A DNA stretch of 64,000 nucleotides from Acanthosepion esculentum (GCA_964036315.1 OZ038517.1:20879074-20943073), one strand, 5' to 3'. Shown: positions 31,245-41,199, numbered from the stretch's first letter. A program made the numbers and translations. Notes: generated by a model not told the origin, from the sequence alone.

Positions 31245-31590
31245 ACTATACCACGTCCTGGGTATGACGATAAACTACATCCGCGTCCGTGGGTATGACG
31301 GTAAACTACATCCGTGTCCATGGGTATGACAGTAAACTACATCCGTGTCCATGGGTATGACAGTAAACTACATCCGTGTCCATGGGTATGACGGTAAACT
31401 GCATCTGCGTCCATGGGTATGGCGGTAAACTGCATTCGCGTCCATGGGTATGACGGTAAACTGCATCCGCATCCATGGGTACGGTGATAAACTGCATCCA
31501 CGTCCTGGGTACAGCGATAAACTACATCCACGTCCTGGGTACAGCGATAAACTACATCCGCATACTGGGTAGGGCGATAAACTACGTCCA
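31245..31590 (-). repeat. 30-31 bp minisatellite derived from the composite repeat core
   Basis: On the minus strand each unit reads about GGATGTAGTTTATCGTCATA plus CCCAGGACGT, eleven or so copies. This is the end of the core seen once in other copies (GGATGTAGTTTAATGTCTTA, CCCAGGACGT at 18720-18750). The array therefore arose by tandem amplification of an internal piece of the element. Confidence 0.8.
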
Positions 31591-31599
31591 ACAGAAAGG

Positions 31600-32360
31600 C
31601 TGTTTTTGAAAAAATGAGGTTGCCGGCTATACAATTTTGGAAAAATAGTATTACCAGCTATACATTTTCAAAAAAATAATGTTGCCAGCCGTGCTTTTTT
31701 GAAAAATAATATTACCAGCCATACTTTTTTGAAAAATAATATTGCCAGCTATACGTTTAAAAAAAGAAAAATATTAGCAGCTATATGTTTTTTAACAAAA
31801 CCATATTCAATGGAATTGTAACTGGGGTCAAAACACTATGAAAGTGTAAAAATAGGTTTTAATGCCAGAAATTCTTTGTAAAAAATTATTACCATTAATA
31901 CATTTTTGAAAACCAAATGTTGCCAGCAATGCATTTTTGAAAACCAAATGTTGCCAGCAATATATTTTTGAAAACTAAATGTTTCCAGCAATAGATTTTT
32001 GAAAATTAAATGTTGCCAGCAATACATTTTGAAAACCAAATGTTGCCAGCAATAGATTTTTGAAAACTAAATGTTTCCAGCAATAGATTTTTGAAAATCA
32101 AATGTTGCCAGCAATACACTTTTGAAAACAAAATGTTGCCAGCAATACATTTTTGAAAACCAAATGTTGCCAGCAATGCATTTTTGAAAACCAAATGTTG
32201 CCAGCAATAGATTTTTGAAAATCAAATGTTGCCAGCAATGCATTTTTGAATAACAAATATTACCAGCAATATATTTTTGAAAAAAAAATATATATTACCA
32301 GCTATACATTTTTTGAAAAAAAATAAAAAATATTACCAGTGATACATATTTGAAAGAAAA
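31600..32360. repeat. 29-31 bp minisatellite
   Basis: Unit about TTTTTGAAAACCAAATGTTG plus CCAGCAATG, with variants. It is related in sequence to the VNTR units at 5078-5136 and 18495-18600 (complementary GCTGGTAA / GCTGGCAACA). Confidence 0.85.
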
Positions 32361-32700
32361 TTTTTACTAGAAATAGATTTTTTGAAGGAAAATTTTTACT
32401 AGAAATAGATTTTTTGAAGGAAAATTTTTACTAGAAATAGATTTTTTGAAGGAAAATTTTTACTAGAAATAGATTTTTTGAAGGAAAATTTTTACTAGAA
32501 ATAGATTTTTTGAAGGAAAATTTTTACTAGAAATAGATTTTTTGAAGGAAAATTTTTACTAGAAATAGATTTTTTGAAGGAAAAATTTTACCAGAAATAG
32601 ATTTTTTGAAGGAAAAATTTTACCAGAAATAGATTTTTTGAAGGAAAATTTTTACCAGAAATGGATTTTTTGAAGGAAAAATTTTACCAGAAATAGATTT
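32360..32700. repeat. 32-bp minisatellite
   Basis: Unit AGAAATAGATTTTTTGAAGG plus AAAATTTTTACT, about ten near-identical copies, period 32. Confidence 0.9.
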
Positions 32701-32924
32701 AAAAAAAAATATTACCAACAATAAAAATTTTATCGGCATTAAATAACCCATTGAGGTTGATATGCCATAAAACCAAAACAAACAAATCAGAAAGATTATT
32801 GACATCAGAAACAGTGTAGGACCCTGGATAGAGCCTTTCGAGACACCTGCATTCATGTGAAAGGATCTAGAACAATCTTCATTTCATGATTTGATAGGAA
32901 TGATTGGATTAAATCAAACAATCA

Positions 32925-33047
32925 TCTTGTATTGAACTCACACTCTTTTTGGTCCTGTCACTGGATCTAACCAACGCCTTTATCGACTGTGCCATGTTGG
33001 TTAGATCCAGTGACAGGACCAAAAAGAGTGTGAGTTCAATACCCGGT
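32925..33047. mobile_element. Head-to-head inverted pair of tRNA-like SINE heads
   Basis: Arms 32933-32978 and 32998-33043 are a perfect or near-perfect inverted repeat of about 46 bp (TGAACTCACACTCTTTTTGG, CCTGTCACTGGATCTAACCA). The minus strand of the left half reads ATGGCACAGTCGATAAAGGC (A box region) and GTGTGAGTTCAATAC (B box region), i.e. a tRNA-like SINE head; the right arm is a second, truncated copy on the plus strand. Confidence 0.7.
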
Positions 33048-33127
33048 TAAGGCAGTGAAGAACTTTCAGAGGGGAATTAACCGGAGATAACTGATAACTG
33101 ACATCCATTAAACATGGTACATGGAAC

Positions 33128-33320
33128 TAGAGCAGTCTACCCCAGTGAGCGAAATAAAGGGTTCAGTTCGACATTCCAACCACCTGTAGAAGGCCAGAGC
33201 ATACAATGGCCGAAACGTTGTGATAAATATGGCGACAAAGATGAGGACAATAGTCCGAATAATGTAAATAGTGTACATAATACTTCATCTCAGAAATATA
33301 GACAGATACTGAAAGTGTTT
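33128..33320 (+). mobile_element. SINE body, family S1
   Basis: AGCGAAATAAAGGGTTCAGT, GTAGAAGGCCAGAGCATACA, ATGGCCGAAACGTTGTGATA, AATATGGCGACAAAGATGAG. Closest to 5483-5690. The short open frames across it are incidental. Confidence 0.75.
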
Positions 33321-33324
33321 TGTG

Positions 33325-34370
33325 TTTTCCACAGGTTGTTGTCTCGAGGGCTTTATGCTGCACCTTACTGGAAAGTTAAACTTGGATGTTCATTTCATTT
33401 AAGTTCTTCTTAGGAAGACACAGAAAGGGGTTTTCTTTCCTGGTGGTTGAATCTGTCTATAGCTGTTGACTCTTATTTCTCCCCCCTCCCCCGTGATGAT
33501 TTATGAGCCCTTCGTCTGGACTAATCCTCTATCCTTGAAGTGTGTGCGCTAATGCTTCATCCTCAACGATCGCTTTCTGCCCTTATCTGCTAATAGCAGT
33601 CATTTTATTGAACAATGGAGGATCATACCAGCTCTGTCCCAGTTTTTACAAGGGCTTGAAAGCATGTCTCTGATTGGCCAGTAAATATGAAAACTTATTT
33701 CTCCATAAGTTCAAAAAATGAATCCATAACAATTCACAAATAATTTTGGCGGTTCTTTAACTGCTTATTTTAAAATAGATTTTCACACAACTGTAACAGG
33801 TTATCATTACAGCCTGTCTGGTGCAAAAATACACTTTTCTCAAAGGCATATTGTAATGGAAAAATTACACATGTTGGCTTTAAGAAAGCTTTATTCAACT
33901 GAGAATACAAGATTCACGTATAGTGTCCTCTTATAGTCCCAGTAAACACAAAATAGCTCTTTCTCAAAGAGGAGAGTAACGAAACAAGGGAAGATCACTC
34001 TTGATTATTCATAACACATGTTAAAAACAACCTAGACAATTAAACATTTATTTACTACACTAAGGACTAAATTATGAAAAATGATATTTGTATAAATAAG
34101 GAGGAAATGAAAGCCCAAGTTCATTTAAACTTATGCAAACCCATTCTGCACATCTAGCAGCAAAGATATGAAGAAACAGAAAGAGCAAATATGTGAAGAA
34201 ATAGTAGACAACAATCCTGCTTTCCCTTCTGAGGCCAACGTACCAATGATGAGGGGAGTATGCCCATGGCATAGGTATTCATATTTAGGATATGAATGTA
34301 TGGTGAACAGCCCCATAGAAGCAAGCAAGCCAGAGTAGCTTGTATCTGGTGTATAGGAAAATAAGGGTCT
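33325..34370. other. No gene seen
   Basis: Unassigned; a C-rich tract at 33480-33495 and a few short frames without support. Confidence 0.4.
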
Positions 34371-34373
34371 TAC

Positions 34374-34640
34374 CTTAACGTGAGGCACGTGACATCAAGT
34401 TTGCTCCGTGAAAATGGCATTACTCTCCCCTCCAGACATTTTAGTAGTACGTGCAGTAATGAGGGTTTTTGTACGGTTTGGCATGCTTCCACCGATAGCA
34501 AGTCATGTGCTGATTGGTCAAACTGGAGGAGGCAATTTTTCCTGTGTAACTGAGAATAGAAGTGAAGAACGCTGATTGGTTGGCCAACTGCAGTGTTGGC
34601 CTGATAAAAGAGGGCTGGAGCAGTGACAATGGCTTCACAT
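34374..34640 (-). promoter_or_regulatory. Candidate minus-strand promoter and first exon
   Basis: The minus strand has two CCAAT boxes in matching context (CCAACCAATCAGCG and GACCAATCAGCAC, at about 34510-34580), GC-richer sequence, ATGs at about 34442 and 34419, and a strong donor-like AAG|GTAAGA at 34374/34373. The first ATG (AAAATGTCTGGAGGGGAG) opens a frame that stops after 14 codons, the second (MPFSRSKLDVTCLTLR) reads through to the donor. It could be a host first exon or a fragment of an LTR promoter. On the plus strand the same block has a TATA-like GATAAAAGAG at 34600. Confidence 0.35.
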
Positions 34641-34739
34641 AGTGACGTGTTCAGAAAGCAAGGATGGTGAATTGTATCAGCGGTATTTTGATTTGTACAA
34701 GTGACATTGCAGCAATACAGACTCATTTGATTTACAGAA

Positions 34740-35275
34740 TGATATTGAACAAAAAAAACAGGCTCCACCAAGCATTACAAGAAATGAAACTCAAGATAAA
34801 CCTTTCCAAAACAGAAACTGGAAATTGGAATGAAATAGTCAGGGCAATTACCCAGGGTCGGTGCAAGAGTCTTATATCACTCTGAATCTATTATATGCCC
34901 ACCAAAACTATGATATAGACCCCCCCACCCTACTCCATTTCAATTTTCATATAGTAGTATTAATATAAAATACAAATTTTATTGTAACATCATTGTGCTT
35001 AGTTTGATTTGTAATGTAGGTAGAAAAAAACAGATAAAATAGTGTGGACCACAAAACACTGCCCGGGGCCCCAATCAGGATTGCCCCCAACTCCTGGTCA
35101 GAGCATCAGGGTAGTATGCACTGGTCCTGCATGCACCCTGAGTCCATCATAAAAATTCAGGATGTGAAGTTAATAAATACTAAACGGTACAAATACTTTG
35201 GTGTATGGCTCAGTAACAGCAAATTTAGTATCGGAGATAAGGAAATCAGAAGAGATGGTGCTAAAGGTTATTGAA
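34740..35275 (+). pseudogene. Second non-LTR retrotransposon type, two reverse transcriptase fragments
   Basis: Plus strand: LHQALQEMKLKINLSKTET (34765-34822) resembles the finger/palm segment after the YxDD motif in non-LTR reverse transcriptases, and INTKRYKYFGVWLSNSKF (35172-35226) resembles the K-Y-L-G-x-x-L thumb segment, followed by IRRDGAKGY. About 330 bp of unrelated sequence separates them. This element is a different clade and opposite orientation from LINE-1c. Confidence 0.5.
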
Positions 35276-35304
35276 ATTATTACGGAGTCGCTAACTGGAT
35301 GCCC

Positions 35305-35679
35305 TGTGACTGGATGAAAAACAACCAATCACAAGCTACCTTTTTAGATCTTCACCAACTCCCACGAGAGCAGTTTTTATGAACCCTCTTCCTCTTTTGC
35401 TTGTGGGACCCTCAGAGACAACACGTCCCCATCTGCACTCTCTGTCATCTAAACACCATGACACGTGTGAGGATTTTGACAGCAACTGAAGCACAGAAGT
35501 CAAGGCTCTATTTCTTCAACCCAGCCAAAACGACACAGGAAATGTAAAAGGACGCATCTTTCAGATAAGTTCTGCAAACCCAACTGTTTGCAAGAAACTT
35601 TCCTCTCTTTTCCTACAATACAAGTATTTTCAAACATCTTCATCTGCGTTTGTGTTCCTTTCTTCTTGCCAGCGTCACA
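35305..35679 (+). mobile_element. Possible LTR (unconfirmed)
   Basis: It starts TGTGACTGG and ends CCAGCGTCACA, imperfect inverted ends. It contains a CCAAT box (AACCAATCAC) near the start. No target duplication matches, and the sequence after the end (GTAGCCCAACATGG at about 35722) only loosely resembles a primer-binding region. Confidence 0.3.
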
Positions 35680-35829
35680 ATATTTTTGTTACCAAATATA
35701 ATTGGGAAAATCCCAAACAGGTAGCCCAACATGGTAAACTACTACAAAACTAAAGCATTAACTTAAAAACTCTTCTTAACTGGCCTTGTCAGATTGAGAA
35801 TTTCATATGGATTTCATGCATGGTGCCAA

Positions 35830-36925
35830 AACCATTTAGAAATATCTAAACTGTTAGTGCTATACAAGCACTTTCTAAGATCAATGATTAAAAGTTGCTT
35901 TGAGCAAATTAAGTCTGAAGGCCTTTGTAAAGACTCCTTCTTCAAATCTTGTGGACTGGAGCAACAGAATCACAAATAAAGAACTATGCCAAATGACAAA
36001 AACCACATCACTTGAAGACTTTCAACAGCAGCAATAATTTTTTTTTTAATCATTTCACTTCAAGCAAGACAGGAGTGCCACTAGTACACAGGGGTTTACA
36101 GAGGGTGAAGGTGAGAGAAAAGATTGGGTGTAGGGGGATTGGGGAAAGGATAAAAGATGAACGGGATTCAAGACAGAAGATGGCGATTGACATTACATTG
36201 AAATTTTTGAAGATTTTAGTTTTCAGGGAAGCAAGTAAATGGAAGGGAGTTCCAAGGTGGAAAGTGCGAGAAAAGAAATTGCTGGAGTAGAATTGGCAGT
36301 TACATTTATCTATTTCAACAGTAAAAGGGTGGGACCTAGATGTCAATCTAGTAACACTCTTAAATTTATGCAGTTTCAGGGCACCAGGGAAAAAATCTCA
36401 TAAGAGCAATTGCTATGAAAATAGTTGTAGAAAAGACAGAGGGAAGCCATATTACATCGGTGAGAAAGTGACTGAAGTCAAGATGCCAAGTCAGGATCGA
36501 TTATATTGCAGATCCATCTTTGGATTTTGTCAAGAACCTTGAGATGAATAGCAGGAGCACCAGACCAGATATGGCAACAGTTGGGTAGCACAAGTAACTT
36601 GAAGATAAAGCAATGACATAATCAATATGTTGATGTTCCACATCACCTCAAACAAAAAGTTAGGAAGGAAACCTTCCTCGATACTGAAAAGAGTGATAAC
36701 AGCTACTGAACTTGAGAACTATTTTCCTGAAAAAAAAGAAAGCTTTTATAAATTTCTACGAAAAGTAGCGCTGGCTGCTCATTTCATTGAAAGCCAGTGT
36801 TACCTTATAAGGAAACAGCTAATAATACCATTTACCATGTTAAAAGTTGCCCTTTTCCTTTATCACCAAAGGGGGAACCATTCAGATGGTATCACAATTG
36901 AGAATTGCTTCATTGATTGACTTAG
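35830..36925 (+). repeat. U1 coding-like repeat, copy 4, split by a LINE
   Basis: 35794-35979 is open and reads YKHFLRSMIKSCFEQIKSEG, then LCKDSFFKSCGLEQQNHK, the best view of the N-terminal side of the family. After the LINE at 36035-36590 it resumes (36600-36920) with ITATELENYFPEKKESFYKF and LRKVALAAHF. It is still broken by frameshifts. Confidence 0.5.
36035..36590 (-). mobile_element. LINE-1c 3' fragment inserted in the U1 repeat
   Basis: Minus strand: SHPFTVEIDKCNCQFYSSNF, SRTFHLGTPFHLLASLKTK, and the 3' untranslated part (36050-36200). It separates two halves of a U1 copy, so it inserted later. Confidence 0.75.
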
Positions 36926-36929
36926 TATA

Positions 36930-37250
36930 AGAAACAAATAATGATAGACGTATCTTGTCTTCTGTTATATCATCAGCTGCACATATGTCCTTTTCCCCAA
37001 GAAGCTTTTTCAGGTCAAAAGTTATGAATTGAATTTTTAACAGATATCTTGTACTATAAAGAGGAATTTAATGATATTATATTTCAAGCTAGGAATGATA
37101 AGTGAGTTTCTGTAAGAAATTTGTAGTACTGAGACAAAAGAAATCTTATCACTGATAGTGATAACAAAGTAAACTGAATTGGCAGACCTTAACCCATATC
37201 CTCCTGTAGTCAGTCTAGACAGATATCTTCTTTCTATATATATAAACTAT
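36930..37250. other. No gene seen
   Basis: Unassigned. Confidence 0.4.
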
Positions 37251-37254
37251 AACT

Positions 37255-37560
37255 AAAAACTATAATTTTGGGAAGTAAAAATTTCACTGAAATATGTTGG
37301 AAAATTTGCAAGTTTTCATGTGAAATCAAGAAAATATAAACTTTAAGCAAAATGGTGGCCATGTATAGAAAAAAGAAGGCTTCAGTTTAATTCATATCTG
37401 GGCATCAGTTTAAACTAACACTATTTTTCCATATACTTAAATATTAAACAATAATTTTGGGAAGAGAAAATTTCACTGAAATATGTTGGAAAATTTCCAA
37501 GTTTTCATGTGAAATCAAGAAAATACAAACTTCATCAAAATGGTCACAATTGATGGAAAA
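37255..37560. repeat. Direct duplication of about 105 bp
   Basis: ATAATTTTGGGAAGTAAAAA through TGTGAAATCAAGAAAATA occurs at 37261-37350 and again at 37449-37530, about 188 bp apart and roughly 90 percent identical. Confidence 0.75.
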
Positions 37561-37564
37561 AGAA

Positions 37565-38060
37565 GATATCAGTTTAAACTGACACAGGAGGATGTTGTGA
37601 TACTGAAATCTCCAGAGGTTGATCAAACAAAAAAGAAAGAAAGAAGGAATAGGAGAGAGAGTCTCCTAACTAGATGACAATTGTTGAAATTGCAAGGAAA
37701 TGGATTGTAAAGTTGAAAAGAAAATTAAAAACAAAATGTGTTGAAAAATCATGTTTTGAGATAATTCCAAAGAGAATTGAACCCAGATTTAACTGGATGA
37801 AATTCAATAAGATTGAACAAACCCAAGACTGCCCATCATTCCCCACCTCCCACTAATAAGAAAGAGACCATTATGGTATCCATGAAGATGTCAAATAAAA
37901 GAAAAACACGTTGCTGATAGAGAAATCTGGGTGGTCAGCAAAATAGTATTTACATTTCCCCTGGGTCAGATAAAATAAAAACATGTTTTGAACCACACAG
38001 AAGAAAAGAACCCCCATGTGTTCATCATTATAACTTCAGTGAAATTGATCCAGAGAAAAT
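37565..38060. other. No gene seen
   Basis: A-rich, unassigned. Confidence 0.4.
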
Positions 38061-38064
38061 GTTA

Positions 38065-38286
38065 CAGTTTAACCCGGATATAAGAGAAACCCGGATATAA
38101 GAGAGATTTTATCTGGTCCCAAATTAGAGCCTGTGTTAATGTATATATAATAGACCAAACCCGGATATAAGAGAAACCCGGATATAAGAGCGATTTTATC
38201 TGGTCCCAAATTAGAGCCTGTGTTAATGTATATATAATAGACCAAACCCGGATATAAGAGAGTTTCTCTTATATCCGGGTTACACT
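38065..38286. mobile_element. pogo/Tc1-mariner-type MITE with internal duplication
   Basis: Ends CAGTTTAACCCGGATATAAG / CTTATATCCGGGTTACACTG, flanked by TA on both sides (38063-38064 and 38287-38288). The interior contains an 86-bp unit (TTATCTGGTCCCAAATTAGA, GCCTGTGTTAATGTATATAT) repeated twice. A single-unit relative is at 52506-52677. Confidence 0.85.
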
Positions 38287-38454
38287 GTATATCCAAACAT
38301 TAATTTGGATTTCCTTGGATACAAGTGGTAAGAAAAATATTAATTACTATTTTGAAGTGACCATGGGCAAGAAAGCTGTATGGTATATTTGATTGTAAAA
38401 CAAATGCATAAGACAGAGAAAATATAAACTTTTGTTTTAAGGAGAATGGAAATA

Positions 38455-38905
38455 GATTTTTCTTTCTCCAATTCTTGAGTAGTCTGGTTGATCAAGAAAA
38501 TCCCAGCAGGGGGGAGGGCAAGCAGATGGATAAGGACCAATGACTGAAAATCCCTTTTGTCTTCACTGCACCATCTGGAAGTTGGATTTATCATTGCAGA
38601 CCCAGGAAGCCGAGCTGAGGTTGGCTGTTGAGGGAGGGAAAGAGAGAGATTAGCCCCACCTATATCAAGCAATGATATGAAGCAATGGGTAAAGAGAGTA
38701 GGCGTTAATGGGTGGCTTGATTCCTCTGACAACTCTCAAAAGGAGGCTGGACAGCCCCAAATTTGGAAAACCTCTTGAGTAAATGTATTTTTATATATGG
38801 AAATTTAGAAAAGGTTGATACTTAGGGTAGAAGACAACTGAACCCAGACCCTAGTCAACCGCACCCCTGCTGGAAACATGACTCCATATCAGCTGGAGAT
38901 TTTGT
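38455..38905. repeat. Dispersed repeat R450, copy 1
   Basis: AATTCTTGAGTAGTCTGG, ACCAATGACTGAAAATCCC, CACCATCTGGAAGTTGGATT, CAGACCCAGGAAGCCGAGCT, and AACCCAGACCCTAGTCAACC occur in the same order at 39165-39610. Family unknown. Confidence 0.75.
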
Positions 38906-39159
38906 TCAACAGTGTTACTATAATTGTATCTTCGATTACCAAGTCTCTACTACAATGAGCATTACAAAAGTCACAATGGGTATTTGTTGATGTTACAAAA
39001 GTGGCAATGTGTGTTCATTGACATCATAAAAGTGGCGACAAGGATTCCTTGAGCTTACACAAGGATTCCTTTCTATTTATATTAGGAAAAAAATTAATCT
39101 GCAAAATATTCAGCAGCATACAGCAGAATGGAAGAATTAAAAGCTATGATGGTTCAAAT

Positions 39160-39610
39160 GTTGCAATTCTTGAGTAGTCTGGGCAATTGAGAGGATCCCA
39201 GCATGGGGTTAGCTGATAAACAAAGACTAATGACTGAAAATCCCCTGTGTCTTTGCTGCCCCATCTGGAAGTTGGATTTATCACTTCAGACCCAGGAAGC
39301 TGAGCTGAGGTGGGTGGTTGAGAAAGTCGAAAAAGAAGAAGGAAGAGAAGTAGAACAAAGAAGAGAAAGATTAACACCACATGTACAGATCGATGGTACG
39401 AGGCAAAGTGTAAAGCGAGTAGGAGTTCAGGGGTGATTTGATTCCTCTGACCACTCTCAAAAGGGAGCTGGACAACCCCAAATTTGGAATTCTTGGGTAA
39501 ATGTATTTTTATATCTGGAAATTTAGAAAAGCTTGAAACTTAGGGCAGAAGACATCTGAACCCAGACCCTAGTCAACCCCACCCCTGGTGGAAACAGGAC
39601 TCCATATAAG
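39160..39610. repeat. Dispersed repeat R450, copy 2
   Basis: Direct repeat of 38455-38905 at roughly 85 percent identity by eye. The intervening 250 bp contain shorter partial duplications (AAAAGTGGCAATGTG / AAAAGTGGCGACAAGG). Confidence 0.75.
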
Positions 39611-39635
39611 CTGGAGATTAAACAAGTACTGCTTC

Positions 39636-39845
39636 ACCCATTGAGCCCTGACTACTGCTTTACCGGTGGTGGTAGAGAAAAATGACTTAATGCCCAGCCA
39701 CCGGTTGAACAGTGGGTAAACACTTCTAACTATTTTTATATCTACCGTGAAACATTACTTACCAATTATTTGTGAATTTTGACTCAGGAGCTCAAGCAGA
39801 AGGGTTAAAATTGTTCAGGAACACAGGGATCAAAGGGTTTTAATA
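39636..39845. mobile_element. piggyBac-like MITE, copy 1
   Basis: Same interior as 40007-40203 (ACTACTGCTTTACCGGTGGT, TATTTTTATATCTACC, CCAATTATTTGTGAATTTTG). The ends are decayed: ACCCATTGAGCCCTGA on the left and GATCAAAGGGTTTTAA on the right. Confidence 0.65.
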
Positions 39846-39942
39846 TCCTTCCTTTGGTGTCATCTGTGTTGCATATTTGGGTGACCATGTCTCTTTTCGA
39901 ATCATGATTGACATTCATATAAGATTTTACTGGACGTAAAAT

Positions 39943-39987
39943 GGGGGATCGGTTACTTATTGTCATTAAGTACTAAACTGATCCCCC
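39943..39987. repeat. P45 palindrome, copy 4
   Basis: GGGGGATCGGTTA ... TAAACTGATCCCCC, 45 bp, lying between two piggyBac-like MITEs. Confidence 0.7.
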
Positions 39988-40006
39988 CAGGATTACTGCA
40001 TATTAA

Positions 40007-40203
40007 CCCTTTAAGCTCTGACCACCACTTTACCAGTGGTAGAATAAATGAAGTAATGCCCAACCACTGGTTGAACAGTGGGCAAACACTTGTAACTATT
40101 TTTATATCTACCATGAAACATTACATACCAATTATTTGTGAATTTTGACTCAAGAGCTCAGGTAGAAGGGTTAAAATTGTTCAAGAATGCAGGGCTCAAA
40201 GAG
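40007..40203. mobile_element. piggyBac-like MITE, copy 2
   Basis: TTAA flanks both sides (40003-40006 and 40204-40207). The ends are CCCTTTAAGCTCTGA and GCAGGGCTCAAAGAG, the CCCTTT-type termini and TTAA target expected for piggyBac. 197 bp, non-autonomous. Confidence 0.75.
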
Positions 40204-40329
40204 TTAATATATTTATTATCAATTCTCAAGAAAAACGAAAACCAGTTTCCTATGTTCAAAGTTTAGTCAAATTCTAAAAATAGCTTTTTAAAACAATAAA
40301 AATTGGCAAAGGTAATTGCTAATAATAGC

Positions 40330-40435
40330 TGTTGATTGGTTGTTTTTGTTTAGTGGCATATCAACACCTCTATGGGTTATAATGCCAAAATCTAAATATG
40401 TTGTATGCAATTTTTTTTGTTGAGGTAATAATGGT
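40330..40435 (+). repeat. Composite repeat head, isolated
   Basis: GTGGCATATCAACACCTCTA and GGGTTATAATGCC match the head motif, with no array following. Confidence 0.5.
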
Positions 40436-40539
40436 TTCCATCATCATCATCTTTTGACCACCCTGTGGTTGGTAGGAACTCCACTAACAATCCTTTTCCA
40501 CACTGCTTGGTCCTGCATTCCCCAATATCCAACCCTGGG

Positions 40540-40860
40540 TCCCAAGCCATGGTGCCTGGGAAAGTCAACTTTCACAAGAAGAAACCTGGATGCTATAGAA
40601 GTAAGAAAGAGTTAAACTCCCAGTCTGCTCCGTGGCAGTGGCCAGCAAACTGCAATCATTTTTGTTTGAGCTTAAGAGAGATTGGTCTCAGTTCTTTGTA
40701 AATTGCGTGAAGTGTTGCTTGGGATATCCAAATGATGTTCCGGATTTTTCTAAGTAGATCTGTATATGTTCCATCCAGTCATCTTTCAAGATGAACAGAT
40801 AATGTCCAAGTTTCTGATCCATACAGTAGGACTGGCTCAATCAGTGTTTGAAATGTTTAG
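40540..40860 (-). pseudogene. RTE-type LINE reverse transcriptase C-terminal fragment
   Basis: Minus strand: VLLYGSETWTL-like start at about 40835, then LDGTYTDLLRKIRNIIW, ISQATLHAIYKELRPISLKL and FAGHCHGADWEFNS. This order (YGSETW, RLDGTYTRLLR, RxxFAGHC) is what RTE-clade elements show at the end of their reverse transcriptase. A stop and at least one frame break are present. It is the third LINE type in the window. Confidence 0.65.
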
Positions 40861-40959
40861 AGTTTTAAAGAGGGTGTAAGGTTTGAGTTCCAAATCTTGT
40901 GAAGTTTGTTACATGCATCCCATAATGGTTTTAGTGATATAAGACTTACTAATTAACCC

Positions 40960-41190
40960 ATAGCTGAAGGGAGAAGAGGTGGATTCAAACCTTTCCTAAG
41001 GGTATTTGCATACAAGTGAATATAATAAACCCAATTGGAATTAACCATTACACCACGTACACATCAAAGCTTACAGTAACTGATATTCCCAAGCAGTCAC
41101 CCATCTAGGTACTGACCAGGCTTAATGTTGCTTAACTTTGGTGATTGTATGGGAACCGGTATTTCAGTATGTGTGGCTGTAAGCCTAGTA
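40960..41190 (-). mobile_element. 5S rRNA/tRNA composite SINE, near full length
   Basis: On the minus strand, 41185-41070 is a 116-nt 5S rRNA-like sequence: GCTTACAGCCACACATACTG, AAGTTAAGCAACATTAAGCC, TGGTCAGTACCTAGATGGGT, GACTGCTTGGGAATATCAG, covering both the A box and C box of the 5S internal promoter. It is followed directly by a tRNA-like head (GTGGTGTAATGGTTAATTCC) and the S2 body (GGAAAGGTTTGAATCCACCT, CTTCTCCCTTCAGCTATGGG). Confidence 0.8.
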
Positions 41191-41199
41191 ATAGCTGTG

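Larger units (their letters stand above)
31125..32795 (-). repeat. VNTR-bearing composite repeat, long minus-strand copy with three arrays
   Basis: In minus-strand order: head (32740-32790, GGTTTTATGGCATATCAACC, GGGTTATTTAATGCCG), a 32-bp array (32360-32700), a 29-31 bp array (31600-32360), a 30-31 bp array (31245-31590), and the core (31130-31230, CATAGCTGGGACCC, CAATTAAGAGGTGGTTCC, CTCCTGATCAAAGGCCTTGC). This is the same order as in the plus-strand copies. Confidence 0.75.

Noticed and set aside
33114..33413. 99-codon plus-strand frame
   Set aside because: It runs across a SINE body that recurs elsewhere with different frames.
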